Assembly (NCBI GenBank): GCA_963971305.1
Contig: OZ020303.1
Location: forward strand, 45,124,106 to 45,188,105
DNA length: 64,000 nucleotides
DNA from: Arcuatula senhousia
Taxonomy: Eukaryota > Mollusca > Bivalvia > Mytilida > Mytilidae
Reading direction: 5' to 3'
How positions within the stretch are numbered: the first letter of the stretch is position 1; the number at the start of each line of letters is the position of its first letter. A program made the translations under genes and the position numbers. The notes beneath the pieces were generated by a model. That model was not told the origin of the DNA. It made no database searches and was given only the letters and a program-made list of their open reading frames with translations. Below, piece after piece: positions 26,579 to 36,195 of this stretch.

Positions 26579-28267
26579 GCACTAGCCTGTGCTAGGAGAG
26601 AGGACCGGACTACCACATGGATATAGTAATACGGAGAAAAACTGAAGACATTTAGGAAATAATATGCGGAGATCACAACGTTAACAGATATCTTTCCTGT
26701 CACTTGCTGTGTGTTGGTGTGCTAACTGATAAGCACTAGCTTGTGTTAGGAGAGAGGACTGGACTACAGCACGAAGACAGTAATACACAGAAGAAATACA
26801 CACGCAGAGATTGGCAATGTCGCGGAAATCTTCCCTGGTATTTGCTACGTGCTGGTATTTCAAATGACAATAAGCACTAGCCTGTGCTGGGAGAGAAGAC
26901 CGGACTACAACACGAAAGCAGTAATACAGAAACTACTAGACTTGGGAGAAATACGCATGACAAGTGCGACAATTTCACTGGAATCTTCCCTGGTACTTGC
27001 TACGTGCTGGTGTTTTGGATGACAATTAGCAATAGCCTGTGCTAGGAGAGAGGACCGGACTACAACACGAAGGCAGTTATACAGAAACTACTAAAGACTT
27101 AGGAGAAATACGCATGATGAGAGCGACAATTTCACGGGAATCTTCCCTGTTACTTGCTACGTGCTGATGTTTTGGATGACAATTAGCACTAGCCTGTGCT
27201 AGGAAAGAAGACCACAGAGCAACACGGAACAAATTGTAATACAGTGAAACCTGTTGGATATAAGAGGAGATGTTTTCATGTCTCGAAACTAATACCCTGT
27301 GTATGTTTTTTTACTAACCAAATGTACTATATGTACTTAAAATGTTCCGTTTAACTTGTTTTTTTATATATATATAAAAAACAAAAGACCATGTTAACCG
27401 CACCGCCTCCAGAAATTCAATATTAATCAAATGAAAAAAATATCAAATTCCAAATTCTTACCTCAGACTTTTGACATCTTCAAATTTTGAATCATGACTT
27501 GCTCTAAAATAACAAAGTTCTGACGTACTTATCTTCTCCACGAAAAGCACGTGCCGAATAGTCCTCTAAAAGTACATTTACCTAACTATTTTTAGATATC
27601 GATTTTCCATGTCCCACTCCTCGCATTTCCGTATGTAAGTCCAATACTCCCCCTCCCCCTTTTTTACAAATACAACCCAGACCTAATCACAACCAGGCAA
27701 TATAAATTACCATTTCTACAACCATTTAATAATATTCCATAAGTACCCACCCTTAATTTTTTTTTCGAAAGTTAAAAAAAACGTATTCTTTCCATGAAAA
27801 TAAGTTAAATCATCTGCAAGCCGTCCATAGTTCTTGTATTTTTACAACTTTTTAAGGGATTATTGAACTGAGGGACCATATGACCCGGAAGCGATAAAAA
27901 CGCATCTTTATTTTGATTCAAGTAATGCGCTTAATTATCTCCCCCTGATTGTGACGGGTCAACATATAAGCGCTTGGGATGCCTACGCGTTAATCAATAC
28001 TTGACGTTTTGTTGTTTTAAGAGAAGCTAATGCCATCCCCAACTCTTCTCAATGCGATGCCACTCATTAAAATCTGAACTTATAAATATGAAATATAAAA
28101 AAAAAAACAGCAATCATCAGTTTATTCCATCACTGGTAAGGGACAAAACTGAATGTTTGGATATCATTCAGTATAAAAGACACAGTAGAGGACAAACCGG
28201 AAGATCACAAAGCTGACGGAAATCTACCCGGGTACTTGCTAGGTGCTGGTGTTTTAAATGACAATTA
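26579..28267 (+). repeat. Satellite unit U16 (1689 bp)
   Basis: Monomer 1 has GACATTTAGGAAAT instead of GACAAAGGAAAT (26651-26653). Monomer 4 has AGCAATAGCC (near 27028) and CTGTTACTTG (near 27148). Monomer 5 has AATTGTAATA. The first change is shared only with U17, the others with U17 and U18. It also opens an accidental 74-codon minus-strand ORF. Confidence 0.95.
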
Positions 28268-29953
28268 GCACTAGCCTGTGCTAGGAGAGAGGACCGGACT
28301 ACCACATGGATATAGTAATACGGAGAAAAACTGAAGACATTTAGGAAATAATATGCGGAGATCACAACGTTAACAGATATCTTTCCTGTCACTTGCTGTG
28401 TGTTGGTGTGCTAACTGATAAGCACTAGCTTGTGTTAGGAGAGAGGACTGGACTACAGCACGAAGACAGTAATACACAGAAGAAATACACACGCAGAGAT
28501 TGGCAATGTCGCGGAAATCTTCCCTGGTATTTGCTACGTGCTGGTATTTCAAATGACAATAAGCACTAGCCTGTGCTGGGAGAGAAGACCGGACTACAAC
28601 ACGAAAGCAGTAATACAGAAACTACTAGACTTGGGAGAAATACGCATGACAAGTGCGACAATTTCACTGGAATCTTCCCTGGTACTTGCTACGTGCTGGT
28701 GTTTTGGATGACAATTAGCAATAGCCTGTGCTAGGAGAGAGGACCGGACTACAACACGAAGGCAGTTATACAGAAACTACTAAAGACTTAGGAGAAATAC
28801 GCATGATGAGAGCGACAATTTCACGGGAATCTTCCCTGTTACTTGCTACGTGCTGATGTTTTGGATGACAATTAGCACTAGCCTGTGCTAGGAAAGAAGA
28901 CCACAGAGCAACACGGAACAAATTGTAATACAGTGAAACCTGTTGGATATAAGAGGAGATGTTTTCATGTCTCGAAACTAATACCCTGTGTATGTTTTTT
29001 TACTAACCAAATGTACTATATGTACTTAAAATGTTCCGTTTAACTTGTTTTTTTATATATATATAAAAAACAAAAGACCATGTTAACCGCACCGCCTCCA
29101 GAAATTCAATATTAATCAAATGAAAAAAATATCAAATTCCAAATTCTTACCTCAGACTTTTGACATCTTCAAATTTTGAATCATGACTTGCTCTAAAATA
29201 ACAAAGTTCTGACGTACTTATCTTCTCCACGAAAAGCACGTGCCGAATAGTCCTCTAAAAGTACATTTACCTAACTATTTTTAGATATCGATTTTCCATG
29301 TCCCACTCCTCGCATTTCCGTATGTAAGTCCAATACTCCCCCTCCCCCTTTTTTACAAATACAACCCAGACCTAATCACAACCAGGCAATATAAATTACC
29401 ATTTCTACAACCATTTAATAATATTCCATAAGTACCCACCCTTAATTTTTTTTTCGAAAGTTAAAAAAAACGTATTCTTTCCATGAAAATAAGTTAAATC
29501 ATCTGCAAGCCGTCCATAGTTCTTGTATTTTTACAACTTTTTAAGGGATTATTGAACTGAGGGACCATATGACCCGGAAGCGATAAAAAAGCATCTTTAT
29601 TTTGATTCAAGTAATGCGCTTAATTATCTCCCCCTGATTGTGACGGGTCAACATATAAGCGCTTGGGATGCCTACGCGTTAATCAATACTTGACGTTTTG
29701 TTGTTTTAAGAGAAGCTAATGCCATCCCCAACTCTTCTCAATGCGATGCCACTCATTAAAATCTGAACTTATAAATATGAAATATAAAAAAAAAACAGCA
29801 ATCATCAGTTTATTCCATCACTGGTAAGGGACAAAACTGAATGTTTGGATATCATTCAGTATAAAAGACACAGTAGAGGACAAACCGGAAGATCACAAAG
29901 CTGACGGAAATCTACCCGGGTACTTGCTAGGTGCTGGTGTTTTAAATGACAAT
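28268..29953 (+). repeat. Satellite unit U17 (1686 bp)
   Basis: Same variant set as U16 (TTTAGG at 28340, AGCAATAGCC, CTGTTACTTG, AATTGTAATA), plus AAAAAAGCATC (near 29585) as in U13, U14 and U18. Confidence 0.95.
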
Positions 29954-31637
29954 TAGCACTAGCCTGTGCTAGGAGAGAGGACCGGACTACCACATGGATA
30001 TAGTAATACGGAGAAAAACTGAAGACAAAGGAAATAATATGCGGAGATCACAACGTTAACAGATATCTTTCCTGTCACTTGCTGTGTGTTGGTGTGCTAA
30101 CTGATAAGCACTAGCTTGTGTTAGGAGAGAGGACTGGACTACAGCACGAAGACAGTAATACACAGAAGAAATACACACGCAGAGATTGGCAATGTCGCGG
30201 AAATCTTCCCTGGTATTTGCTACGTGCTGGTATTTCAAATGACAATAAGCACTAGCCTGTGCTGGGAGAGAAGACCGGACTACAACACGAAAGCAGTAAT
30301 ACAGAAACTACTAGACTTGGGAGAAATACGCATGACAAGTGCGACAATTTCACTGGAATCTTCCCTGGTACTTGCTACGTGCTGGTGTTTTGGATGACAA
30401 TTAGCAATAGCCTGTGCTAGGAGAGAGGACCGGACTACAACACGAAGGCAGTTATACAGAAACTACTAAAGACTTAGGAGAAATACGCATGATGAGAGCG
30501 ACAATTTCACGGGAATCTTCCCTGTTACTTGCTACGTGCTGATGTTTTGGATGACAATTAGCACTAGCCTGTGCTAGGAAAGAAGACCACAGAGCAACAC
30601 GGAACAAATTGTAATACAGTGAAACCTGTTGGATATAAGAGGAGATGTTTTCATGTCTCGAAACTAATACCCTGTGTATGTTTTTTTACTAACCAAATGT
30701 ACTATATGTACTTAAAATGTTCCGTTTAACTTGTTTTTTTATATATATATAAAAAACAAAAGACCATGTTAACCGCACCGCCTCCAGAAATTCAATATTA
30801 ATCAAATGAAAAAAATATCAAATTCCAAATTCTTACCTCAGACTTTTGACATCTTCAAATTTTGAATCATGACTTGCTCTAAAATAACAAAGTTCTGACG
30901 TACTTATCTTCTCCACGAAAAGCACGTGCCGAATAGTCCTCTAAAAGTACATTTACCTAACTATTTTTAGATATCGATTTTCCATGTCCCACTCCTCGCA
31001 TTTCCGTATGTAAGTCCAATACTCCCCCTCCCCCTTTTTTACAAATACAACCCAGACCTAATCACAACCAGGCAATATAAATTACCATTTCTACAACCAT
31101 TTAATAATATTCCATAAGTACCCACCCTTAATTTTTTTTTCGAAAGTTAAAAAAAACGTATTCTTTCCATGAAAATAAGTTAAATCATCTGCAAGCCGTC
31201 CATAGTTCTTGTATTTTTACAACTTTTTAAGGGATTATTGAACTGAGGGACCATATGACCCGGAAGCGATAAAAAAGCATCTTTATTTTGATTCAAGTAA
31301 TGCGCTTAATTATCTCCCCCTGATTGTGACGGGTCAACATATAAGCGCTTGGGATGCCTACGCGTTAATCAATACTTGACGTTTTGTTGTTTTAAGAGAA
31401 GCTAATGCCATCCCCAACTCTTCTCAATGCGATGCCACTCATTAAAATCTGAACTTATAAATATGAAATATAAAAAAAACAGCAATCATCAGTTTATTCC
31501 ATCACTGGTAAGGGACAAAACTGAATGTTTGGATATCATTCAGTATAAAAGACACAGTAGAGGACAAACCGGAAGATCACAAAGCTGACGGAAATCTACC
31601 CGGGTACTTGCTAGGTGCTGGTGTTTTAAATGACAAT
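29954..31637 (+). repeat. Satellite unit U18 (1684 bp)
   Basis: Has AGCAATAGCC, CTGTTACTTG, AATTGTAATA and AAAAAAGCATC but the common GACAAAGG in monomer 1. Last complete unit before the LTR element. Confidence 0.95.
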
Positions 31638-31689
31638 TAGCACTAGCCTGTGCTAGGAGAGAGGACCGGACTACCACATGGATATAGTA
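31638..31689 (+). repeat. Satellite unit U19, left piece (52 bp)
   Basis: First 52 bp of monomer 1, ending GGATATAGTA, where the retrotransposon begins. It continues at 37499 with no base lost or duplicated relative to the other units. Confidence 0.95.
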
Positions 31690-31829
31690 TGTCACAGAGT
31701 GCAATTTTATGAAATTTTATAGATTTAATAAAATTTAAATTTGAAGTTAAAGTTTAAAATAATATTTAGTATATTATCATAAGAAATGTTTTTAAGATTT
31801 TCTTGTATGCAATTATTGATTTTTCACTG

Positions 31830-31836
31830 TATAAAT
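31830..31836 (+). promoter_or_regulatory. TATA-box-like TATAAAT in 5' LTR
   Basis: CTGTATAAATTAAAG lies about 140 bp into the LTR, a plausible promoter place with transcription starting near 31860. The surrounding AT-richness makes a chance match possible. The 3' LTR copy is at 35779-35785. Confidence 0.3.
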
Positions 31837-31938
31837 TAAAGTGTCTCTTTCCGGATTACATTAATACTTTGGAAATTTTAGCATATAGATAATCCATTGA
31901 CAAATAATAGTTCAAAGTTAAAGTGACATGTCCCCACA

Positions 31939-31971
31939 TAGCTCAATTAGGAAATCTATTGTTCAATTCTC
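31939..31971 (+). other. tRNA-like A-box and B-box match in 5' LTR
   Basis: TAGCTCAATTAGG (31939-31951) resembles a pol III A box and GTTCAATTCTC (31961-31971) a B box. Spacing is only about 9 bp, far less than in a real tRNA gene, and no cloverleaf can be drawn. It may be a remnant of a tRNA-derived sequence or chance. Repeated in the 3' LTR at 35888-35920. Confidence 0.25.
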
Positions 31972-32165
31972 ACACCACTAGGACATTGAACAAACACCAT
32001 AGGAATTAAGATAAACGAATTAAGGTCCTTTTACTTACATATTTCATACGCGACAAAATATAGGTTTTTACTTAATTTATTGAATTATTGCGCCCAAATG
32101 ATTGTTTCTCAAATTTGATTGGCTTATACCTGAAAAGTTGGAAATTAAGTATATTGGTTAAGCGC

Positions 32166-32194
32166 CCGACGCTCATTCTATACATGTGCGTCGG
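32166..32194 (+). other. 7-bp GC-rich hairpin before AATAAA in 5' LTR
   Basis: Arms CCGACGC (32166-32172) and GCGTCGG (32188-32194) enclose a 15-nt loop and stand out in AT-rich surroundings. AATAAA follows within 3 nt. The second copy of the 72-bp repeat starts inside this loop, so it has only the right arm. The 3' LTR copy is at 36115-36143. Confidence 0.75.
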
Positions 32195-32246
32195 ACAATA
32201 AAGATTCAGCTTTAATTTTAGTTTTATTCCAATTGCATATTTTCAG
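32175..32246 (+). repeat. 72-bp direct repeat, copy 1 in 5' LTR
   Basis: Identical over 72 bp to 33299-33370. Starts in the hairpin loop, includes AATAAA and a T-rich stretch, and ends ATTTTCAG. It is followed by GTAAGCC, so the junction reads CAG|GTAAG, a textbook splice-donor consensus. Confidence 0.95.
32197..32202 (+). terminator. Polyadenylation signal AATAAA, copy 1, 5' LTR
   Basis: AATAAA just after the GC-rich hairpin. In the 3' LTR copy (36146-36151) this would be the element's poly(A) signal and would place the end of R shortly downstream, upstream of the donor-like GTAAG. A second AATAAA lies in copy 2 (33321-33326). Confidence 0.4.
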
Positions 32247-33370
32247 GTAAGCCAACTTAATTAAACAATTATTTAATCATAGTAAAATGCATTATTCTAA
32301 TTTTTCTTATTTTTGTAGATATATTCTAGTTATTTTTATTTTAAAGGTTCTTTTTAATTAAGCATTTTAATTACACTTTTCAATGATAAAATGTCTTTTC
32401 TGGATTAGGTTTAGTAACGTTGTCGCATCCTTAATTCAGTTTACATATTTTCTCAATTAAAAGTTTTGAACATGTAAATAATTATTTAGATTTTATTCAG
32501 ATTTATGAATTTATAGTAGTAAATATTTTAATAATTTTTTAAGTGATTTAATTATTTTAATCTTAATGTTTTCAATGTAAATAATATTTTGTAAATATGT
32601 TAAAACAAAATAAGCGATATCTTTAGTTTGTTCATAACAAACCATATTTGACTAAAATTATAACAAAGGGCGATAATTGTGTTCCCTCGCAATCCAGAGA
32701 AAAATTTACATTTCTAAACTTTTGCATCAAGCATGCAATCCATAGGGTTTCCATGGTTACAAAGTGTTAGGTATGTTTATTTTTATTCACTTTTGAATAT
32801 TCTCTATGCAGAGTGTTTGTCATTTGAATTAATTCCTCATTTTATGAGTAACGACAAAAAGAAAACACAAGCCCGCATAATTGTGGTTAATATTTTATTA
32901 GTTTGTTATTTTAGAAGCGCACTTTATGTTTATCTTTCTTCAATTTAAAACAGCGACTATTTATTGATTTGGTATGTGTTCTATTTTCATGTTCATATTT
33001 CAAAAATCCTCTCAATGCCAAGCAAAGTTAAAACTATAGAGTTATTCCCCTTGATAAATTATTTTACTTAGATCTGTTTGTTTATTCAATATAATAAGTT
33101 CTTAAATTGTAAAAAAATTAGACCGTATTAAAGCAACAAACCCATATGCATTTATATTATAAGTTATTTAGTTGTTTATTACATTATAGATTACTTTTAA
33201 AATGGTTTTATTATCAACTGCATGTTTAAAAAAATAATTACACCTATATTTGCAGTTCACACTTATATACAATTTACATTTCATGTTATTTATGTTAGAT
33301 TCTATACATGTGCGTCGGACAATAAAGATTCAGCTTTAATTTTAGTTTTATTCCAATTGCATATTTTCAG
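32247..33370 (+). other. Putative intron within 5' LTR
   Basis: Begins GTAAG directly after CAG and ends in a T-rich stretch plus CAG, with donor and acceptor contained in the two copies of the 72-bp repeat. Length is 1124 bp, AT-rich, without a recognisable gene. If spliced, the leader would join copy 1 of the repeat to ACCACAAGTG at 33371. Inferred only from motif matches. The same arrangement is at 36196-37319. Confidence 0.4.
33299..33370 (+). repeat. 72-bp direct repeat, copy 2 in 5' LTR
   Basis: Exact copy of 32175-32246, lacking the left hairpin arm. Its TTCCAATTGCATATTTTCAG end is a plausible 3' splice site. The bases flanking the two copies differ on both sides, which fixes the repeat at exactly 72 bp. 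Confidence 0.95.
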
Positions 33371-33551
33371 ACCACAAGTGTCAACCCCAGACCACCAGTG
33401 TCACATATCAAACCACCAGAGTTCTCTACACTCATCAATCATACATCACATTCCAAACACATAACCAGATCAATATCATCAGAACCAGATCACTAGCCAT
33501 AAAGTACCAACAAAAATTCTAGTCTGCCAACAAGAACCTAAATCTGTCAAC

Positions 33552-33569
33552 TGGTGAGAGAACAAACTA
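33552..33569 (+). other. Candidate primer binding site
   Basis: TGGTGAGAGAACAAACTA begins 2 bp after the 5' LTR. A TGG start is expected for pairing with the CCA end of a tRNA. I cannot name the tRNA. The same stretch contains CTG|GTGAGA, a fair splice-donor match. Confidence 0.5.
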
Positions 33570-33573
33570 GTGT

Positions 33574-33798
33574 ATGAAAAGAGACCATTGGAGGAGTCGT
33601 GGAAAACTAGTGTCAAGTGAAATGGCACCACCAATCAGAACAACCGCCTGTCCAATAGATGCTTGGTTCCATCCACAACGACAACAACAAAGTGTCTTCA
33701 ATGATGATATGTTAGAGGAGTTAAATTTCAGATATACAAAACACCTGGATAAAAGAAGACAATCTTTAGACGAAAGAAAAGACAAGACAATTAATTAA
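33574..33798 (+). CDS. Short hypothetical ORF at the start of the internal region
   Basis: 74 codons from ATG, placed where a gag gene would start, 24 bp after the 5' LTR; an in-frame stop lies 6 bp upstream. The product is hydrophilic: a basic N-terminus (MKRDHWRSRGK), a proline/cysteine stretch, a QRQQQ run near residues 38-42 and a highly charged C-terminus (KHLDKRRQSLDERKDK). I recognise no domain, zinc knuckle or catalytic motif. It may be the remaining N-terminus of a gag gene whose rest was deleted, a leader peptide, or a chance ORF. The antisense ORF over the same bases is a shadow. Confidence 0.3.
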   Translation: MKRDHWRSRGKLVSSEMAPPIRTTACPIDAWFHPQRQQQSVFNDDMLEELNFRYTKHLDKRRQSLDERKDKTIN

Positions 33799-34273
33799 TG
33801 CATTTTTCTTATATGTACTTACCTAGTTATAGCTTGTATATAAGGGCATATACCTATTTCATTATCATTTATCATGCATTTTAATTGTTATTTTATTATT
33901 TTCACAATATTCTGTATCTCTATTTTAAACGCTTATATGTTCATCAAAACACATGGTAGTCAAAATTATATTTTATATTGAAATAAGTTACTCAAATTCA
34001 AATTATATACATGTAAGTCATAGCAAATGCCTCTTGCAAATTCTGGGCAAATTAAAACAAAAATCAGAGAGTTGAACTAGCAATGGTTGACCAGTAAATA
34101 TCATCTTACCATACCATCAAAACCTATAGGTAATACCTATAAAAATTTGATGTGTGATGTCACAAATAACAGCATGTCTGTTGTATAATAGTGCTAGATT
34201 GTATGTAAAGACGTTTGCATACTTTCACCCGACTTGCATCACATCTAATTTTTATATGTTATACATATTACAG
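33799..34273 (+). other. Non-coding internal stretch of the LTR element, ending in an acceptor-like site
   Basis: AT-rich and closed in all frames, standing where gag-pol would be in a complete element. No reverse transcriptase or integrase motif is visible on either strand. It ends TATTACAG at 34273, a plausible splice acceptor immediately before the open frame of the membrane-protein ORF (last upstream stop TAA at 34246-34248). Confidence 0.6.
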
Positions 34274-34290
34274 GTAAAACTGGTCAATTC

Positions 34291-35157
34291 TTGTTGGTTT
34301 GTTTCCTCCTGATGTTTCAAATAATTGCTCCAGTAGATGCCATTACTGCTAAAGAACACAGACAACTGGCAGCAAAACAAGACACAATTATTATTAAGAC
34401 ATTAACAAAACCACTGTTAGATGGTCAAATCTCACTTAAATCAGCTGTGCCAGATTTAAATGCCATTTTTGTTTTTACTGCTTTAAATATTGGATTATTT
34501 TCTAACCTAGTTTGTATATTGATATTTTTCAAATATAGAAAATTATCAGCATTTTTTCTCATTTTGCAACAAATGGTTGAAGTTAAATCAGAAGAAATCC
34601 CTTCATTTATATATAAAAGGGTTACTCAAGCACCTGAACAAACTGTTGAATCAGAAATAAAGAAATTCTTCGCATCAGAATTTTCATGGGTACATGCATC
34701 TGTTGTAATGAGCACATTAGTTCTTATATTTTTGTCTGTTTTTGTATGTTATTGGTATAGAACACGCAAGTCCAAATGTTCTAAGATCTATCTAGAAATT
34801 ACATGTGGTAGTGAATGTGTAATGATACCAATTCTCAATCTATCTTTGTGTCCATCTTATCATGACTTTTCCACGCCAGATGTGGAAGATGTTTCAGTCT
34901 CATCATTTTCTATGTGTAAATTGTTTGTTATCTTTTCTAATTTTCATATTAAGGACAAATGTTCAGGACAAGCTGTCCATATTCCTTCTACAATTGATAT
35001 TAGCTTTGTAAATTATTATAAACTTAAAAGAATTCTGCAGCAGCCATTTTATGTTCATGTCACTGTCACGCATCAAGGTTTTGCATCAGTACTCAATCCT
35101 TCAGTTAACTCAGATGTATTTGCTAGTACAGCTAGACAAATAACATCACAATTCTGA
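34291..35157 (+). CDS. Envelope-like / membrane protein ORF of the LTR element
   Basis: 288 codons counted from a TTG; the first ATG is codon 8 (34312) and the frame is open from 34249. A splice-acceptor-like TACAG ends at 34273, so the true 5' end may be an upstream exon, as for subgenomic messages of retroviruses. Residues 1-19 look like a signal-peptide core (VCFLLMFQIIAPVDA). Hydrophobic spans at about 57-80 and 135-154 look like membrane segments; the second is followed by a basic RTRKSKCSK stop-transfer. The C-terminal 130 residues carry IYLEITCGSE, a CP-S-Y motif near 187-190 and scattered cysteines. From memory it resembles the third, terminal ORF of molluscan Gypsy-type elements, probably only its C-terminal part. 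No furin site or fusion peptide is evident. Function unproven; it could be an uncharacterised retroelement accessory protein. Confidence 0.55.
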   Translation: MLVCFLLMFQIIAPVDAITAKEHRQLAAKQDTIIIKTLTKPLLDGQISLKSAVPDLNAIFVFTALNIGLFSNLVCILIFFKYRKLSAFFLILQQMVEVKSEEIPSFIYKRVTQAPEQTVESEIKKFFASEFSWVHASVVMSTLVLIFLSVFVCYWYRTRKSKCSKIYLEITCGSECVMIPILNLSLCPSYHDFSTPDVEDVSVSSFSMCKLFVIFSNFHIKDKCSGQAVHIPSTIDISFVNYYKLKRILQQPFYVHVTVTHQGFASVLNPSVNSDVFASTARQITSQF

Positions 35158-35600
35158 TCATTTTTATCTAAATATGTAAAGCATCAAAGCATAGTTACAA
35201 GTACTTGGCCATCAAGAATGGACAAGTGCCGACTTTGGCTATAGCATTTATACACATTTTCAAAATTTTATGTCTGTTAAGTTATTTCAAATTGAGTAGT
35301 GAAGCATAGGCAACCTATTTAAGGAGTTTTAGCTTTCAGATCATGCTTTCCCATCATGGCATCTTTGGTTTTAACTATAGTAGGTCTTTTAAACTTTAAA
35401 TTTTCTTAATATGATTACATTATTATTTTATCCCAATGGACATTTACCGTATGTGATCTTACTTTTAGGACTCCAATTTATGATGTTTGCGATATTTTTG
35501 TGTTTTGTGTGTTTATTTTCATATATGTTTTTATATTTGCATGTGTATAGTATGATTTTATATATTAACCATCAACATGATCAATAAATATACAGTAATA
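35158..35600 (+). other. Non-coding 3' stretch of the internal region
   Basis: AT-rich, no ORF of note. Contains AATAAA at 35583-35588. It leads into the hairpin and purine tract before the 3' LTR. Nothing else recognised. Confidence 0.6.
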
Positions 35601-35621
35601 TTGATTTCGGGACGAAATCAA
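35601..35621 (+). other. Perfect 9-bp hairpin upstream of the polypurine tract
   Basis: TTGATTTCG (35601-35609) and CGAAATCAA (35613-35621) form a perfect inverted repeat with a GGA loop. It includes the GGGACGAAAT sequence I associate with the 3' ends of many Gypsy elements. It lies 17 bp before the 3' LTR. Confidence 0.8.
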
Positions 35622-35624
35622 ATT

Positions 35625-35638
35625 AAGTAGGGGGGAGT
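35625..35638 (+). other. Polypurine tract
   Basis: AAGTAGGGGGGAGT abuts the TG of the 3' LTR, the position needed to prime plus-strand DNA synthesis in LTR elements. Six consecutive G are unusual in this AT-rich element. Confidence 0.8.
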
Positions 35639-36123
35639 TGTCACAGAGTGCAATTTTATGAAATTTTATAGATTTAATAAAATTTAAATTTGAAGTTAAA
35701 GTTTAAAATAATATTTAGTATATTATCATAAGAAATGTTTTTAAGATTTTCTTGTATGCAATTATTGATTTTTCACTGTATAAATTAAAGTGTCTCTTTC
35801 CGGATTACATTAATACTTTGGAAATTTTAGCATATAGATAATCCATTGACAAATAATAGTTCAAAGTTAAAGTGACATGTCCCCACATAGCTCAATTAGG
35901 AAATCTATTGTTCAATTCTCACACCACTAGGACATTGAACAAACACCATAGGAATTAAGATAAACGAATTAAGGTCCTTTTACTTACATATTTCATACGC
36001 GACAAAATATAGGTTTTTACTTAATTTATTGAATTATTGCGCCCAAATGATTGTTTCTCAAATTTGATTGGCTTATACCTGAAAAGTTGGAAATTAAGTA
36101 TATTGGTTAAGCGCCCGACGCTC

Positions 36124-36195
36124 ATTCTATACATGTGCGTCGGACAATAAAGATTCAGCTTTAATTTTAGTTTTATTCCAATTGCATATTTTCAG
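36124..36195 (+). repeat. 72-bp direct repeat, copy 1 in 3' LTR
   Basis: Same as 32175-32246, followed by the donor-like GTAAG. Confidence 0.95.

Larger units (their letters stand above)
1..31689 (+). repeat. Composite satellite array, left block (U0-U18 and start of U19)
   Basis: Head-to-tail array of a unit of about 1687 bp, seen directly because the same sequence recurs with spacings of 1684 to 1705 bp. Units differ from one another by only a few substitutions and by length changes in A, T and AT runs. No unit is inverted. Each contains about 750 bp of 141-157-bp submonomers and a spacer of about 910 bp. No protein-coding gene is supported: the short ORFs recur only because the DNA is repeated. 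The left edge of the window cuts a unit, so the array extends further. Chromosomal position (centromeric, subtelomeric, interstitial) cannot be told from the sequence. Confidence 0.97.
31690..33549 (+). repeat. 5' long terminal repeat (1860 bp)
   Basis: Matches 35639-37498 at a constant offset of 3949 bp along the whole length, so there are no indels. The one substitution I saw is C at 33433 versus T at 37382. Strongly AT-rich until about 33371, then CA/CCA-rich to the end. Contains a TATA-like motif, a hairpin with AATAAA, a 72-bp internal direct repeat and splice-like signals. The two short ORFs inside it (32733-32948 and 33222-33464) have no recognisable content and are not called as genes. 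Confidence 0.97.

Noticed and set aside
26479..26703. 74-codon minus-strand ORF in U16 and U17
   Set aside because: Created by the TTTAGG variant; absent from other units, so accidental.
1..31689. CENP-B-box-like motif as a sign of a centromere
   Set aside because: I searched the unit by eye for the TTCG...CGGG pattern on both strands and found none. Centromeric function is neither supported nor excluded.
32733..33464. 71- and 80-codon ORFs inside the LTRs
   Set aside because: Low-complexity AT-rich translation without recognisable domains. Identical in both LTRs simply because the LTRs are.
33567..33785. 72-codon minus-strand ORF in the retroelement
   Set aside because: Antisense shadow of the 33574-33798 ORF.
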